Assembly (NCBI GenBank): GCA_029884035.1
Contig: JAOUIM010000090.1
Location: 1-10,851, forward strand
Source of the DNA: Aquincola sp.
GTDB lineage: Bacteria; Pseudomonadota; Gammaproteobacteria; Burkholderiales; Burkholderiaceae_C
DNA: 10,851 nucleotides
Reading direction: 5' to 3'
Part shown: piece by piece, positions 1 to 5,788 of the stretch
Numbering within the stretch: the first letter of the stretch is position 1
How the letters are laid out: the number at the start of each line of letters is the position of its first letter
Notes under the pieces: generated by a model
What the model was told of the DNA's origin: nothing
Databases searched by the model: none
Seen by the model: only the letters and a program-made list of their open reading frames with translations
Made by a program: the position numbers and the translations under genes

Positions 1-324
1 AACACCGCGAGGGTGGATACCTGGGCGTTTGCGCTCGGCGCGGGCATCGCCGGACTCGCAGGCTGCGCGCTGAGCCAGATCGGCAACGTCGGCCCCGACC
101 TCGGGCAGAGCTACATCGTCGACTCGTTCATGGTCGTCGTGCTCGGCGGCGTGGGCCAGCTCGCTGGCACGGTGGTGGCCGGGCTGGGCCTTGGCGTGCT
201 GACCAAGCTGCTCGAGGGTTGGCAGGGTGCGGTGCTGGCCAAGATCATGGTGCTGGTGGTGATCGTGCTGTTCATCCAGAAGCGGCCCTCGGGCCTGTTC
301 GCGCTCAAGGGGCGAGAGGCATGA
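1..324 (+). CDS. urtB: Urea ABC transporter permease UrtB, C-terminal part (5' truncated by window edge)
   Basis: This is the last 107 codons of a branched-chain-amino-acid-type (LivH-like) inner-membrane permease. The reading frame is open from base 1 and ends in TGA at 322-324. The segments ALSQIGNVGPDLGQSYIVDS and FMVVVLGGVGQLAGTVVAG are hallmarks of UrtB, the first permease subunit of the urea importer UrtABCDE. They are followed by a hydrophobic helix (about AVLAKIMVLVVIVLFIQ) and the usual RPSGLFALKGR tail. UrtB normally has over 300 residues, and the N-terminal part lies left of the window. The stop overlaps the urtC start (ATGA), so the two permeases are translationally coupled. Family knowledge: with UrtC it forms the transmembrane channel for urea or short amides. 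Identification is firm because urtC, urtD and urtE follow in canonical order. Confidence 0.95.
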   Translation, partial: NTARVDTWAFALGAGIAGLAGCALSQIGNVGPDLGQSYIVDSFMVVVLGGVGQLAGTVVAGLGLGVLTKLLEGWQGAVLAKIMVLVVIVLFIQKRPSGLFALKGREA

Positions 325-1496
325 CTCCAACCCAAAGCGCCTTCGGCGCTCCCCCCATGGCACCGAAGGGGTCACCGCGTGACCTTGGGGGCGTCGCCAG
401 CGTACCGGCAAAGCCGGATCCGCGGCGCGTGCTGAGGGTGGCGCATTGGGCCGGTGTCGGCACCGCGCTGCTGGCTGTTGCCGTCGGCCTACCGGTGTTC
501 AACCTCGTCGTGCCCGAGACCAGCGCGCTGCACCTGTCGGGGTTCTACGTCAGCCTGATCGGCAAGATCCTGTGCTACGCGATCTGCGCGCTCGCGATCG
601 ACCTGATCTGGGGCTACGCCGGCATCCTTTCGCTCGGTCACGGCCTGTTCTTCGCGCTCGGCGGCTACACGATGGGCATGTACCTGATGCGCCAGATCGG
701 CCGCGAGGGGCAGTACCGCGCCGACCTGCCCGACTTCATGGTGTTCTTGAACTGGAAGGAATTTCCCTGGCACTGGGCGCTGTCGGACTCGTTCATCGCC
801 CAGGCGCTGCTCGTGGTGCTGGTGCCGGGGCTGCTGGCCTTCATCTTCGGCTTCTTCGCGTTTCGCTCGCGGATCAAGGGCGTGTACTTCTCGATCATCA
901 CGCAGGCACTGACCTTTGCCGCGATGTTGCTGTTCTTCCGCAACGAGACGGGCTTCGGCGGCAACAACGGCTTCACCGACTTCAAGCGCATCCTGGGCAT
1001 CCCGATCGCCACGCCGCAGATGCGCGTGGCGCTCGCGGTGCTCTCGGGGCTCGTGCTCATCGCATTCTTCGTGATGTCGCGTGCGATCGTCGCGAGCAAG
1101 TTCGGCCGCGTGCTGCAGGCGATCCGCGATGCCGAGACACGTGTGATGTTTAGCGGCTACGACCCGGTCGCCTACAAGCTCGTGATCTGGACGCTTTCCG
1201 CCGCAATGTGCGCGGTGGCCGGCGCGCTGTACGTGCCTCAGGTCGGCATCATCAACCCGAGCGAGATGAGCCCCGCGGCTGGCATCGAGATGGCCATCTG
1301 GGCCGCGGTCGGCGGCCGCGCGACGCTGATCGGTCCGATCATCGGCGCCTTCTTCGTCAACGGCGCCAAGAGCTTCTTCACCGCGGCGTTCCCGGAGTTC
1401 TGGCTCTACTTCCTCGGCGCGCTGTTCATCGCGGTGACGCTGTTCCTGCCGCACGGGATCATCGGCCTGTTCCGCCGCAAGGGGGTCGAGCGATGA
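321..1496 (+). CDS. urtC: Urea ABC transporter permease UrtC
   Basis: This 391-residue LivM-like inner-membrane permease is the second channel subunit of the urea importer. Diagnostic stretches are WGYAGILSLGHGLFFALGGY, then LPDFMVFLNWKEFPW, RNETGFGGNNGFTDFK, the cytoplasmic coupling segment LQAIRDAETRVMFSGYD, and VPQVGIINPSEMSPAAGIEM near the end. About eight or more hydrophobic helices are visible. The ATG at 321 overlaps the urtB TGA and is preceded by a purine-rich GAGAGG, so it is the natural coupled start. The first ~30 residues (MTPTQSAFGAPPMAPKGSPR and following) are Pro/Ser/Gly-rich and not typical of UrtC. Their DNA contains two short hairpins and looks like a dispersed repeat read as protein. 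GTG at 429 or 438 would give a family-like N-terminus but has no clear ribosome binding site. The stop overlaps the urtD ATG. Confidence 0.95.
   Translation: MTPTQSAFGAPPMAPKGSPRDLGGVASVPAKPDPRRVLRVAHWAGVGTALLAVAVGLPVFNLVVPETSALHLSGFYVSLIGKILCYAICALAIDLIWGYAGILSLGHGLFFALGGYTMGMYLMRQIGREGQYRADLPDFMVFLNWKEFPWHWALSDSFIAQALLVVLVPGLLAFIFGFFAFRSRIKGVYFSIITQALTFAAMLLFFRNETGFGGNNGFTDFKRILGIPIATPQMRVALAVLSGLVLIAFFVMSRAIVASKFGRVLQAIRDAETRVMFSGYDPVAYKLVIWTLSAAMCAVAGALYVPQVGIINPSEMSPAAGIEMAIWAAVGGRATLIGPIIGAFFVNGAKSFFTAAFPEFWLYFLGALFIAVTLFLPHGIIGLFRRKGVER
336..391 (+). repeat. Hairpin-rich repeat-like segment inside the 5' end of urtC
   Basis: Two perfect inverted repeats lie close together: AGCGCC (336-341) with GGCGCT (345-350), and GGTCAC (370-375) with GTGACC (379-384). 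A C-run at 351-356 can face a G-run at 387-391, so the block could also fold as a larger unit. From memory, such GC-rich CTTCGG/CCCCC/GGTCAC blocks resemble short dispersed intergenic elements of Burkholderiales. That resemblance was not tested. Here the block is translated as the atypical UrtC N-terminus. Confidence 0.45.
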
Positions 1497-2377
1497 CGCC
1501 CGAGCTGATGGAGGAAGGCACGCGCCGGCGCGAGGCATACGCACGCCGGCAGGCCGAGATCGCCGCGCGCTCGGGCGACCGCAACGCCGCCTATGGCCGC
1601 GTGCTGCGGGCCGGCACGCCCGATTTCGCGCATGGCGTGGCGCTGTATCTCGACGACATCACAGTCAGCTTCGATGGCTTCAAGGCGCTCAACGCGCTGT
1701 CGCTGGCCATCAACGTGGGCGAGCTGCGCTGCATCATCGGCCCGAACGGCGCAGGAAAGACGACGATGATGGACTGCATCACCGGCAAGACGCGGCCCGA
1801 CAGCGGAACGATCTCGTTCGGCTCGAACATCGACTTGCTGCGGCTCGCCGAGCCCGAGATCGCCCAGATCGGCGTCGGCCGCAAGTTCCAGAAGCCCACC
1901 GTCTACGAGCGCCTGACGGTGTTCGAGAACCTGGAGCTCGCGCTCGCGGCCGACCGGCGCGCGCGCGCCGCGCTGCTCTCGCGCCTGACTGGCGAGCAGC
2001 TCGACCGCATCGGCGCCACGCTCGAACGCATCCACCTGAAGGCCGAGGCGCAGCGTACGGCCGGACTGCTCTCCCACGGCCAGAAGCAATGGCTCGAGAT
2101 CGGCATGCTGCTGATGCAGGACCCGAAGCTGCTGCTGCTCGACGAGCCGGTGGCCGGCATGACCGACGAGGAAACCGAGCGCACCGCCGCGCTGTTCCTG
2201 AGCCTCGAAGGCCAGCACTCGCTCGTGGTCGTCGAGCACGACATGAAGTTCGTCGACCAGCTCACGCAAGGGCGCAAGAAAGTCACGGTGCTGCACGAGG
2301 GCAGCGTGCTCGCCGAAGGGCTGCTCGCCGACGTTCAGGCCAACGACAAGGTCGTCGAGGTGTACCTGGGGCGCTAG
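1493..2377 (+). CDS. urtD: Urea ABC transporter ATP-binding protein UrtD
   Basis: This 294-residue ABC ATPase of the LivG type energises urea import at the cytoplasmic face of UrtB/UrtC. Walker A is GPNGAGKTT (residues 83-91). The Q-loop region is VGRKFQKPTVYERLTVFENL. The signature motif LSHGQ (193-197), followed by KQWLEIGMLL, is the UrtD variant of LSGGQ. Walker B is LLLLDEP with D217/E218, followed by VAGMTDEET, and the H-loop is in VVVEHDM. About 48 residues precede the ATPase core; they are Arg/Glu-rich and suggest a charged amphipathic N-terminal segment, somewhat longer than usual. The ATG overlaps the urtC TGA by 4 nt. The TAG stop lies at the tip of a strong hairpin separating the gene from urtE. 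Confidence 0.95.
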   Translation: MTPELMEEGTRRREAYARRQAEIAARSGDRNAAYGRVLRAGTPDFAHGVALYLDDITVSFDGFKALNALSLAINVGELRCIIGPNGAGKTTMMDCITGKTRPDSGTISFGSNIDLLRLAEPEIAQIGVGRKFQKPTVYERLTVFENLELALAADRRARAALLSRLTGEQLDRIGATLERIHLKAEAQRTAGLLSHGQKQWLEIGMLLMQDPKLLLLDEPVAGMTDEETERTAALFLSLEGQHSLVVVEHDMKFVDQLTQGRKKVTVLHEGSVLAEGLLADVQANDKVVEVYLGR

Positions 2378-2391
2378 CCCCAGGTACACCT
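2358..2391 (+). promoter_or_regulatory. Perfect 15-bp hairpin spanning the urtD stop codon
   Basis: AGGTGTACCTGGGGC (2358-2372) is exactly the reverse complement of 2377-2391, with a 4-nt loop (2373-2376). The TAG stop (2375-2377) sits at the loop and inner end of the stem, and the left arm is the last urtD codons. No T-run follows, so this is not a classic intrinsic terminator. It could act as an mRNA-stabilising or partial attenuation element that sets UrtD:UrtE ratios. Confidence 0.7.
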
Positions 2392-2404
2392 TCGGAGGAG
2401 AGTA

Positions 2405-2436
2405 GGGCTCCCCCGAGCCCCCCCAGGAGGGGGCTC
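2405..2436 (+). repeat. Two mutually exclusive GC-rich hairpins between urtD and urtE
   Basis: GGGCTC (2405-2410) can pair with GAGCCC (2415-2420) around a CCCC loop. Alternatively GAGCCCCC (2415-2422) can pair with GGGGGCTC (2429-2436). The middle strand is shared, so only one hairpin can form at a time, an attenuator-like geometry. It could equally be a decayed copy of a dispersed GC-rich repeat. The second hairpin ends 10 nt before the urtE ribosome binding site. Confidence 0.5.
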
Positions 2437-2446
2437 CAGCATGATG

Positions 2447-2452
2447 AAGGAG
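2447..2452 (+). promoter_or_regulatory. Ribosome binding site of urtE (AAGGAG)
   Basis: AAGGAG lies 11 nt before the ATG at 2464. It fixes the urtE start downstream of the GC-rich hairpins and gives urtE its own initiation site, unlike urtC and urtD, which rely on overlap. Confidence 0.7.
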
Positions 2453-2463
2453 ATCGGCACGCG

Positions 2464-3156
2464 ATGCTCAGCGTCAAGGAACTCGACCAGTATTACGGCG
2501 GCAGCCACATTCTTCGCAAATTGAGCTTCGAGGCCCGCGTCGGCGAAGTCACGGTCGTGCTCGGCCGCAACGGCGTGGGCAAGACCACGCTGCTCAAGAG
2601 CCTGATGGGCGCGGTGCCGGTCAAGACCGGCAGCGTCGCGCTCGACGGCCGCGACCTCACGCGGGCGACACCCTACGAGCGCGTGCGTGCCGGCGTCGGC
2701 TACGTGCCGCAGGGCCGCGAGATCTTCGCCCGCCTGACGGTCGACGAGAACCTTCGCATGGGTCTGGCCGCCAAGCCGGGCGGCACGCCGGTGCCAGCCG
2801 AACTGTTCGAGCTGTTCCCGGTACTCAGGCAGATGATCCGGCGCCGCGGCGGCGACCTGTCGGGTGGGCAGCAGCAGCAGCTCGCGATCGCCCGCGCGCT
2901 CGCTGCGGGCCCCAAGCTGCTGATCCTGGATGAACCGACCGAAGGCATCCAGCCCAGCATCATCAAGGACATCGGCCGCGTGATCCGCATGCTGGCCGAA
3001 CGCAAGACGATGGCCATCGTCCTGGTCGAGCAGTACTACGACTTCGCCGCCGAACTCGCCGACCAGTACCTCGTGATGGAGCGCGGCGAGATCGTGATGC
3101 GCGGGCGCGGCAAGGACATGGAACGCGACGGGGTCAGGCAGCGGATGTCGATCTGA
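2464..3156 (+). CDS. urtE: Urea ABC transporter ATP-binding protein UrtE
   Basis: This 230-residue ABC ATPase of the LivF type is the second nucleotide-binding subunit of the urea importer. Its N-terminus, MLSVKELDQYYGGSHILRKL, is typical of UrtE. Walker A is GRNGVGKTT (residues 34-42). The Q-loop is in VGYVPQGREIFARLTVDENL. The signature is LSGGQQQQLAIARAL, starting at residue 132. Walker B ends at D156/E157 in LLILDEPTEGIQPSIIKDI, whose GIQPSI part is characteristic of UrtE. The H-loop is in VEQYYDFA, with Gln in place of His as in LivF-like ATPases. Length is normal for the family. It is probably the last gene of the urt operon: the next + strand gene starts more than 250 nt later and has no obvious relation to urea transport. 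Confidence 0.95.
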   Translation: MLSVKELDQYYGGSHILRKLSFEARVGEVTVVLGRNGVGKTTLLKSLMGAVPVKTGSVALDGRDLTRATPYERVRAGVGYVPQGREIFARLTVDENLRMGLAAKPGGTPVPAELFELFPVLRQMIRRRGGDLSGGQQQQLAIARALAAGPKLLILDEPTEGIQPSIIKDIGRVIRMLAERKTMAIVLVEQYYDFAAELADQYLVMERGEIVMRGRGKDMERDGVRQRMSI

Positions 3157-3164
3157 GGTCTGCC

Positions 3165-3197
3165 GGCCGGAGGTGTCGACCCGCACGTCCTCCGGCC
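3165..3197 (+). terminator. Possible end-of-operon hairpin after urtE
   Basis: GGCCGGAGG (3165-3173) and CCTCCGGCC (3189-3197) are perfect 9-bp inverted arms around a 15-nt loop. The element starts 9 nt after the urtE stop, so it fits a transcript-end or RNA-stability hairpin. There is no U-tract, and the loop is long for an intrinsic terminator. Confidence 0.4.
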
Positions 3198-3363
3198 ATG
3201 CGCCGATACCCGCCGCCGACGCCTTGACCGCCAGCTCCATCCGCCCGGGGGCCGTAGCGTCGGTGGGATGAATGTTCGCGATGTGCGCGGGACTGTGCAG
3301 GCGAAGTCATTGTGCGTCGCTGGAGGCTGCATGGGGTCTTCGACTGCCAGGGGTCGCGGGAAA

Positions 3364-3386
3364 CACGGCAAGTCAGTATTGCCGTG
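3364..3386. repeat. 8-bp inverted repeat upstream of the uncharacterised gene at 3414
   Basis: CACGGCAA (3364-3371) and TTGCCGTG (3379-3386) are perfect inverted arms 7 nt apart, ending 27 nt before the ATG at 3414. The size and position would suit a dimeric repressor operator or a 5' UTR hairpin. I see no clear -10/-35 beside it, so function is only suggested. Confidence 0.4.
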
Positions 3387-3413
3387 GTCGCCGAGCGGCA
3401 CCACCATATTCGA

Positions 3414-4103
3414 ATGACAGACCCTCGCGCAATCATGGCAGCCAGGAACAACGCGGACTGGTACGCGATGATGTGTGACATCCATCGCCTGCGGTATGAC
3501 CGGTCAGAGATCGCGTTTCTCGCCCTTGACACACCGCCGCCGTATCACAGCTGGATGACGACACTCGACCCCACGGCGGACAAGGCACTGCTTGAACTGA
3601 TCTCGCAGAATCTTGACCGGCCCGGGTTTGGATTGAAAGATGCGTTTCACTGTTTGGAACTTCGCCCGCACGGCCTGATCGAGTACTTCTCCGCCACCTG
3701 GATCTGGGCCGACACATTGCGGCCGGCCAGCACCATCGGCTGGACTCGGGTCACTTCGCCCGATGATCTCCTGCGGTGGGAGGCAGCATGGAAGGACGGC
3801 GGCTCTCCATCAGATCAGCGGCAGTTCCCGGCCAACATCTTGGATCGGCCCGATGTCTTTATCTGGGGACGCACCGCCGCTGGTGGCTTCGATGCCGGCG
3901 TGGTCGCAAACCTTTCGTCAGACTGCGTGGGCCTGTCCAACTGTTTCGGACGCGACGCGTTCCCGGCTGCAGCGACACTTTGCGCCGAGCTCGCCCAGGA
4001 CCTTCCCATCGTGGGCTACGAACGTGGTGATGATTTGGGCGCCGCCTTGGACACAGGCTTCGAAGCCACCGGATTGCTTCGCGTTTGGGTCAAGCCGGCT
4101 TAG
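3414..4103 (+). CDS. Uncharacterised protein, possible GNAT-like C-terminal half
   Basis: I do not recognise a named family. The product has 229 residues, is soluble-looking, has no signal peptide or membrane helix, and is Trp-rich with several Cys. It starts MTDPRAIMAARNNADWYAMM. The same frame is open back to an ATG at 3312, but that extension reads as low-quality sequence and crosses an inverted repeat. Another ATG lies at 3435. No start has a strong ribosome binding site. The C-terminal part (GFDAGVVANLSSDCVGLSNC, then LPIVGYERGDDLGAALDTGF and ATGLLRVW) resembles the last strands and helices of GNAT acyltransferases, where a VGYE.GDDL..A...GF...G pattern occurs. That is a recollection-based inference. 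Its base composition is lower in GC than the urt genes, and it stands alone between the urt operon and a convergent gene, which suggests acquired accessory DNA. Confidence 0.7.
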   Translation: MTDPRAIMAARNNADWYAMMCDIHRLRYDRSEIAFLALDTPPPYHSWMTTLDPTADKALLELISQNLDRPGFGLKDAFHCLELRPHGLIEYFSATWIWADTLRPASTIGWTRVTSPDDLLRWEAAWKDGGSPSDQRQFPANILDRPDVFIWGRTAAGGFDAGVVANLSSDCVGLSNCFGRDAFPAAATLCAELAQDLPIVGYERGDDLGAALDTGFEATGLLRVWVKPA

Positions 4104-4545
4104 TCAGGACGCCTCCTGTCAATGACATTCCACGTCGGAATGTGCCCGTCGACTGCGCGAACCGTTCAATCGATTTCGAGCTGATTCTCGAACAGTTGGT
4201 CGTGAATCGCGCCCAGGGACTGGGGTCCTCAAGAACACCGCAATGCGGTTCATGGAGCGGTGCAGAGCGCTACCTCAAGAGTCCGTGCGGCTTCGATACA
4301 GCTTATTGCCGAAGCTGACCGCTACGGCGACCAACACAAACAGGCGCAATAGGCCGGGAGCGGAACTCCAGTGCGTCGAGGAAGAAAAGTCCGCTTGGCT
4401 GCCGGGGCTGACTTTGGCCGGATCTACCACGAGCCTGCAACTCGGCTCAATCGCAGATTGAGCCGACAGTCGTTCGGCCACTCGGCGACCCATGCTCTCA
4501 TCGCAGGGGTGCTCCAGTGAGGCGAGACGCGCAAGCTCGGACTTC
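4104..4545. other. 442-nt non-coding gap, lower GC, rich in short inverted repeats
   Basis: No convincing gene is visible. The small frames in it lack ribosome binding sites and family-like sequence. GC counted by eye over 4081-4200 is 66 of 120 (55%), against 40 of 60 (67%) at 1681-1740 in urtD. It holds several perfect inverted repeats: 4105-4109/4114-4118, 4125-4131/4137-4143 (ACATTCC/GGAATGT), 4175-4180/4187-4192 (TTCGAG/CTCGAA), the near-palindrome ACCGCAATGCGGT at 4237-4249, and the strong hairpin 4442-4466. It separates two convergent genes. Confidence 0.6.
4442..4466. terminator. Candidate bidirectional terminator hairpin between convergent genes
   Basis: TCGGCTCAATC (4442-4452) is the exact reverse complement of 4456-4466, giving an 11-bp stem with a GCA loop. 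It lies between the ends of the convergent genes at 4103 and 4546, 80 nt past the lipoprotein stop, a natural place for a shared terminator. Neither flank has a T-run, so termination would be atypical or factor-assisted. Confidence 0.45.
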
Positions 4546-5565
4546 TCAGAAACAAGCCGCTGTCCATGCCGGCGCGTAGGTTGCCGTGCCGTCGGCGTTC
4601 AGCGGCACCGCAAAATCGATTGCCGTGATCGCGTGGAAGTCTGGGCTCCAGCCCAACGGCAAATCGGTGGTCAGCTGGTGGCTGTTGCCGTAGGGCGGCG
4701 CGGCGCTGTCCACCGAAGTCGGCGTGCCGCTGAGGCCCAGCGCATTCCAGGCCGCCTGGAGCGTGGCAAACGGGGGCCTTGAATCCTGCAAATGGGCAAA
4801 GCCGGTGAACTGGCTGGCCGGTGTGGCGCTGGATGTGGTTGCGGCGGTGATCCAGGGCGCCGGCGAACTGCCCGCCACGTCACCCGGGGCCGACAGCATG
4901 CAGGCCTGCACCACCGCGATCTGCGTAGCGATGTAGCCGGCCTGCACGCCGCCTTCGCCGTGGCCACCCAAGCGCACGCGATTCCACAACACGTTGCCGC
5001 TGGCGCCGAGAAACTGGCCCCAGCCCGCGGTGGGGTAGGTGGCGTCGAGGTAGGCCAGGGTCTTGGCCAGACGGTGCTCGATGGAATCACTGCTGCTGAC
5101 GCTGACCGCCGGCACCGCCTGCGGCACGTCGCCGCCAGCCAAAATCGCGTGTCGCACGTTGCCGTGGCAATCGGCATCGGCCGAGCCGGTGCACGCCGCG
5201 TTGACCACGCGTGCGTTGACGTAGGGAAGGCCGATGCTGAACAGGCCTGCTACGGCCGCGTATTCGCCCACCAGACGATACGCGTCCGGTGTTGCCGGTG
5301 ACGCGGGAAGGAACACAAACAACTGATCGCGCGTGGCGCCTGCCACCGGCAAGTAGGCACGGAAGGCACCATAGCGAGGGTTGATGGTGGCGTCGACGGC
5401 GCTCATCGACGCGCTGTAGGCCACGACGGTGCCTTGCATCCGCGGCGAGACCAGGGCGGGGCCTTGGCCATCGTCACTGCCACCGCAGCCGGCCAGTAGC
5501 AGGGGCGGCAACGCCAGAAGCAGACGGACCATGCGGGCGAACTGTGGGCCGGGAAGCAGGGGCAT
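4546..5565 (-). CDS. BPSS1187-family alpha/beta-hydrolase-like lipoprotein with altered nucleophile
   Basis: This 339-residue secreted protein has a signal peptide (about residues 12-26, MVRLLLALPPLLLAG) and a lipobox LLAGC with C27 as the predicted lipidated residue, so it is probably anchored in the outer membrane. The body matches the BPSS1187 family as I recall it: LFVFLPASPATPDAYRLV, GLFSIGLPYVNARVV, DSIEHRLAKTLAYL, TAGWGQFL, then the nucleophile elbow, then LSAPGDV and FAHLQD, and a late His in DFHAITAID. The elbow reads GGHGEGG: Gly203 (codon at 4957-4959) sits where the family normally has Ser (GHSxGG). GGC differs from the Ser codon AGC by one base. Cys pairs (AACTGSADADC) suit a disulfide in an exported protein. 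The start at 5565 is fixed by AGGAG 6 nt upstream; the ATG at 5532 is an alternative. It is convergent with the gene at 3414 and appears to have its own promoter. Confidence 0.88.
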   Translation of the reverse strand: MPLLPGPQFARMVRLLLALPPLLLAGCGGSDDGQGPALVSPRMQGTVVAYSASMSAVDATINPRYGAFRAYLPVAGATRDQLFVFLPASPATPDAYRLVGEYAAVAGLFSIGLPYVNARVVNAACTGSADADCHGNVRHAILAGGDVPQAVPAVSVSSSDSIEHRLAKTLAYLDATYPTAGWGQFLGASGNVLWNRVRLGGHGEGGVQAGYIATQIAVVQACMLSAPGDVAGSSPAPWITAATTSSATPASQFTGFAHLQDSRPPFATLQAAWNALGLSGTPTSVDSAAPPYGNSHQLTTDLPLGWSPDFHAITAIDFAVPLNADGTATYAPAWTAACF

Positions 5566-5571
5566 GGTGAA

Positions 5572-5576
5572 CTCCT
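5572..5576 (-). promoter_or_regulatory. Ribosome binding site of the lipoprotein gene (AGGAG)
   Basis: On the - strand AGGAG is followed by 6 nt and the ATG at 5565. This spacing favours 5565 over the internal ATG at 5532, which has no comparable site. Confidence 0.75.
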
Positions 5577-5591
5577 AGGACCGATCCGCAA

Positions 5592-5620
5592 ATTATGGTC
5601 GGCCACGTTGGCCATGGGAA
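5592..5620 (-). promoter_or_regulatory. Candidate sigma70-type promoter of the lipoprotein gene
   Basis: On the - strand TTCCCA (5615-5620, 4 of 6 to TTGACA) and CATAAT (5592-5597, 5 of 6 to TATAAT) are separated by exactly 17 nt. Transcription would begin near 5585, giving a ~20-nt leader with the AGGAG site. The spacer contains a GGCCA repeat that could bind a regulator. The boxes are seen directly; activity is inferred. Confidence 0.5.
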
Positions 5621-5788
5621 TTCAGTTCGTAACGCGGTGTCCGCAAGACACATCCATTCGCCATCTGCATTCGCATTTGCAGCGCGTCGTACCGGCCGTA
5701 GCGGTTTGTAGGCATTCGCGCATCGGGTATCCGCGCCGCAGCTTCCGAGCTGACTGTCGCCAGCGGTTGGATGCGAGCCTTTTCTGTC

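Larger units (their letters stand above)
3157..3413. other. 257-nt intergenic region after urtE
   Basis: No convincing gene is present apart from the hairpin at 3165-3197 and the inverted repeat at 3364-3386. On the - strand, 3157-3240 reads MELAVKASAAGIGAWPEDVR, a protein-like stretch that runs into urtE antisense. It may be a decayed gene end or chance. No clear promoter is seen for the gene at 3414. Confidence 0.4.

Noticed and set aside
489..1544. Long - strand open frame opposite urtC
   Set aside because: Its translation is Arg/Asp/Glu/His-rich mirror sequence of the urtC codons, with no family character. urtC is unmistakable on the + strand.
1406..2389. Long - strand open frame opposite urtD
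   Set aside because: Antisense shadow in GC-rich DNA; the + strand ATPase has all its motifs.
2374..3240. 288-codon - strand frame opposite urtE
   Set aside because: Nearly all of it is antisense to urtE. Only the first ~28 residues lie outside it, and they are noted as a weak remnant.
4104..4300. Integron attC site after a cassette-like orphan gene
   Set aside because: I found no convincing RYYYAAC/GTTRRRY core pair around the inverted repeats.
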